From contig DQIG01000352.1 of assembly GCA_003525885.1 (NCBI GenBank), positions 1 to 6,535 of the forward strand: a stretch of 6,535 nt of DNA, read 5' to 3'. The translations under genes were made by a program, and so were the position numbers. Position 1 is the stretch's first letter, and every line of letters begins with the position of its first letter. The notes below the pieces were generated by a model. It was not told the origin of the DNA. It searched no databases and worked only from the letters and a program-made list of their open reading frames with translations. Shown piece after piece: positions 6,535-6,535 of this stretch. This DNA comes from Stenotrophomonas sp. GTDB lineage: Bacteria > Pseudomonadota > Gammaproteobacteria > Xanthomonadales > Xanthomonadaceae.

Positions 6535-6535
6535 C

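Overview
The window reads as chromosomal DNA from a GC-rich gammaproteobacterium of the Xanthomonadaceae, most likely a Stenotrophomonas of the S. maltophilia group. The evidence is the close family resemblance of the kynureninase and kynurenine 3-monooxygenase, the strong G/C bias at third codon positions, and palindromes at both window edges that carry an outermost GTAG, the hallmark of the SMAG (Stenotrophomonas maltophilia GTAG) repeat family.

Layout. All six genes lie on the + strand. Bases 1-16 look like the right half of a SMAG palindrome cut by the window edge, followed by a short leader with a small GC hairpin. kynU (83-1357) encodes kynureninase. After a 31-base gap comes kmo (1389-2756), kynurenine 3-monooxygenase, which seems to use a TTG start. 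kmo overlaps sbcB (2756-4195, exonuclease I) by one base in a TGATG junction. sbcB overlaps a DUF2461/TIGR02453 gene (4192-4878) by four bases (GTGA), and that gene overlaps an aldo/keto reductase gene (4878-5870) by one base (TGATG). A 42-base gap holding a perfect 8-bp hairpin (5884-5903) precedes a gene for a small membrane-anchored DUF2939 protein (5913-6464). The window closes with a complete tail-to-tail SMAG pair (6475-6534).

How the genes work together. KMO and KynU catalyse consecutive steps, kynurenine to 3-hydroxykynurenine to 3-hydroxyanthranilate plus alanine. This is the middle of the tryptophan-to-quinolinate route, which feeds NAD synthesis in several Xanthomonadaceae. The first enzymes (tryptophan 2,3-dioxygenase, formamidase) and the next one (3-hydroxyanthranilate 3,4-dioxygenase) are not in the window. 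The downstream genes (exonuclease I, DUF2461, aldo/keto reductase) have no obvious metabolic link to the pathway but are tightly coupled to kmo by stop/start overlaps, so they are probably co-transcribed and co-translated with it.

Overall this is mostly an ordinary conserved housekeeping locus. I saw no phage, CRISPR, toxin-antitoxin, defence or biosynthetic cluster signature. The most informative non-coding signals are the SMAG repeats, including compensatory base changes between the two units of the pair, and the hairpin in front of the DUF2939 gene.
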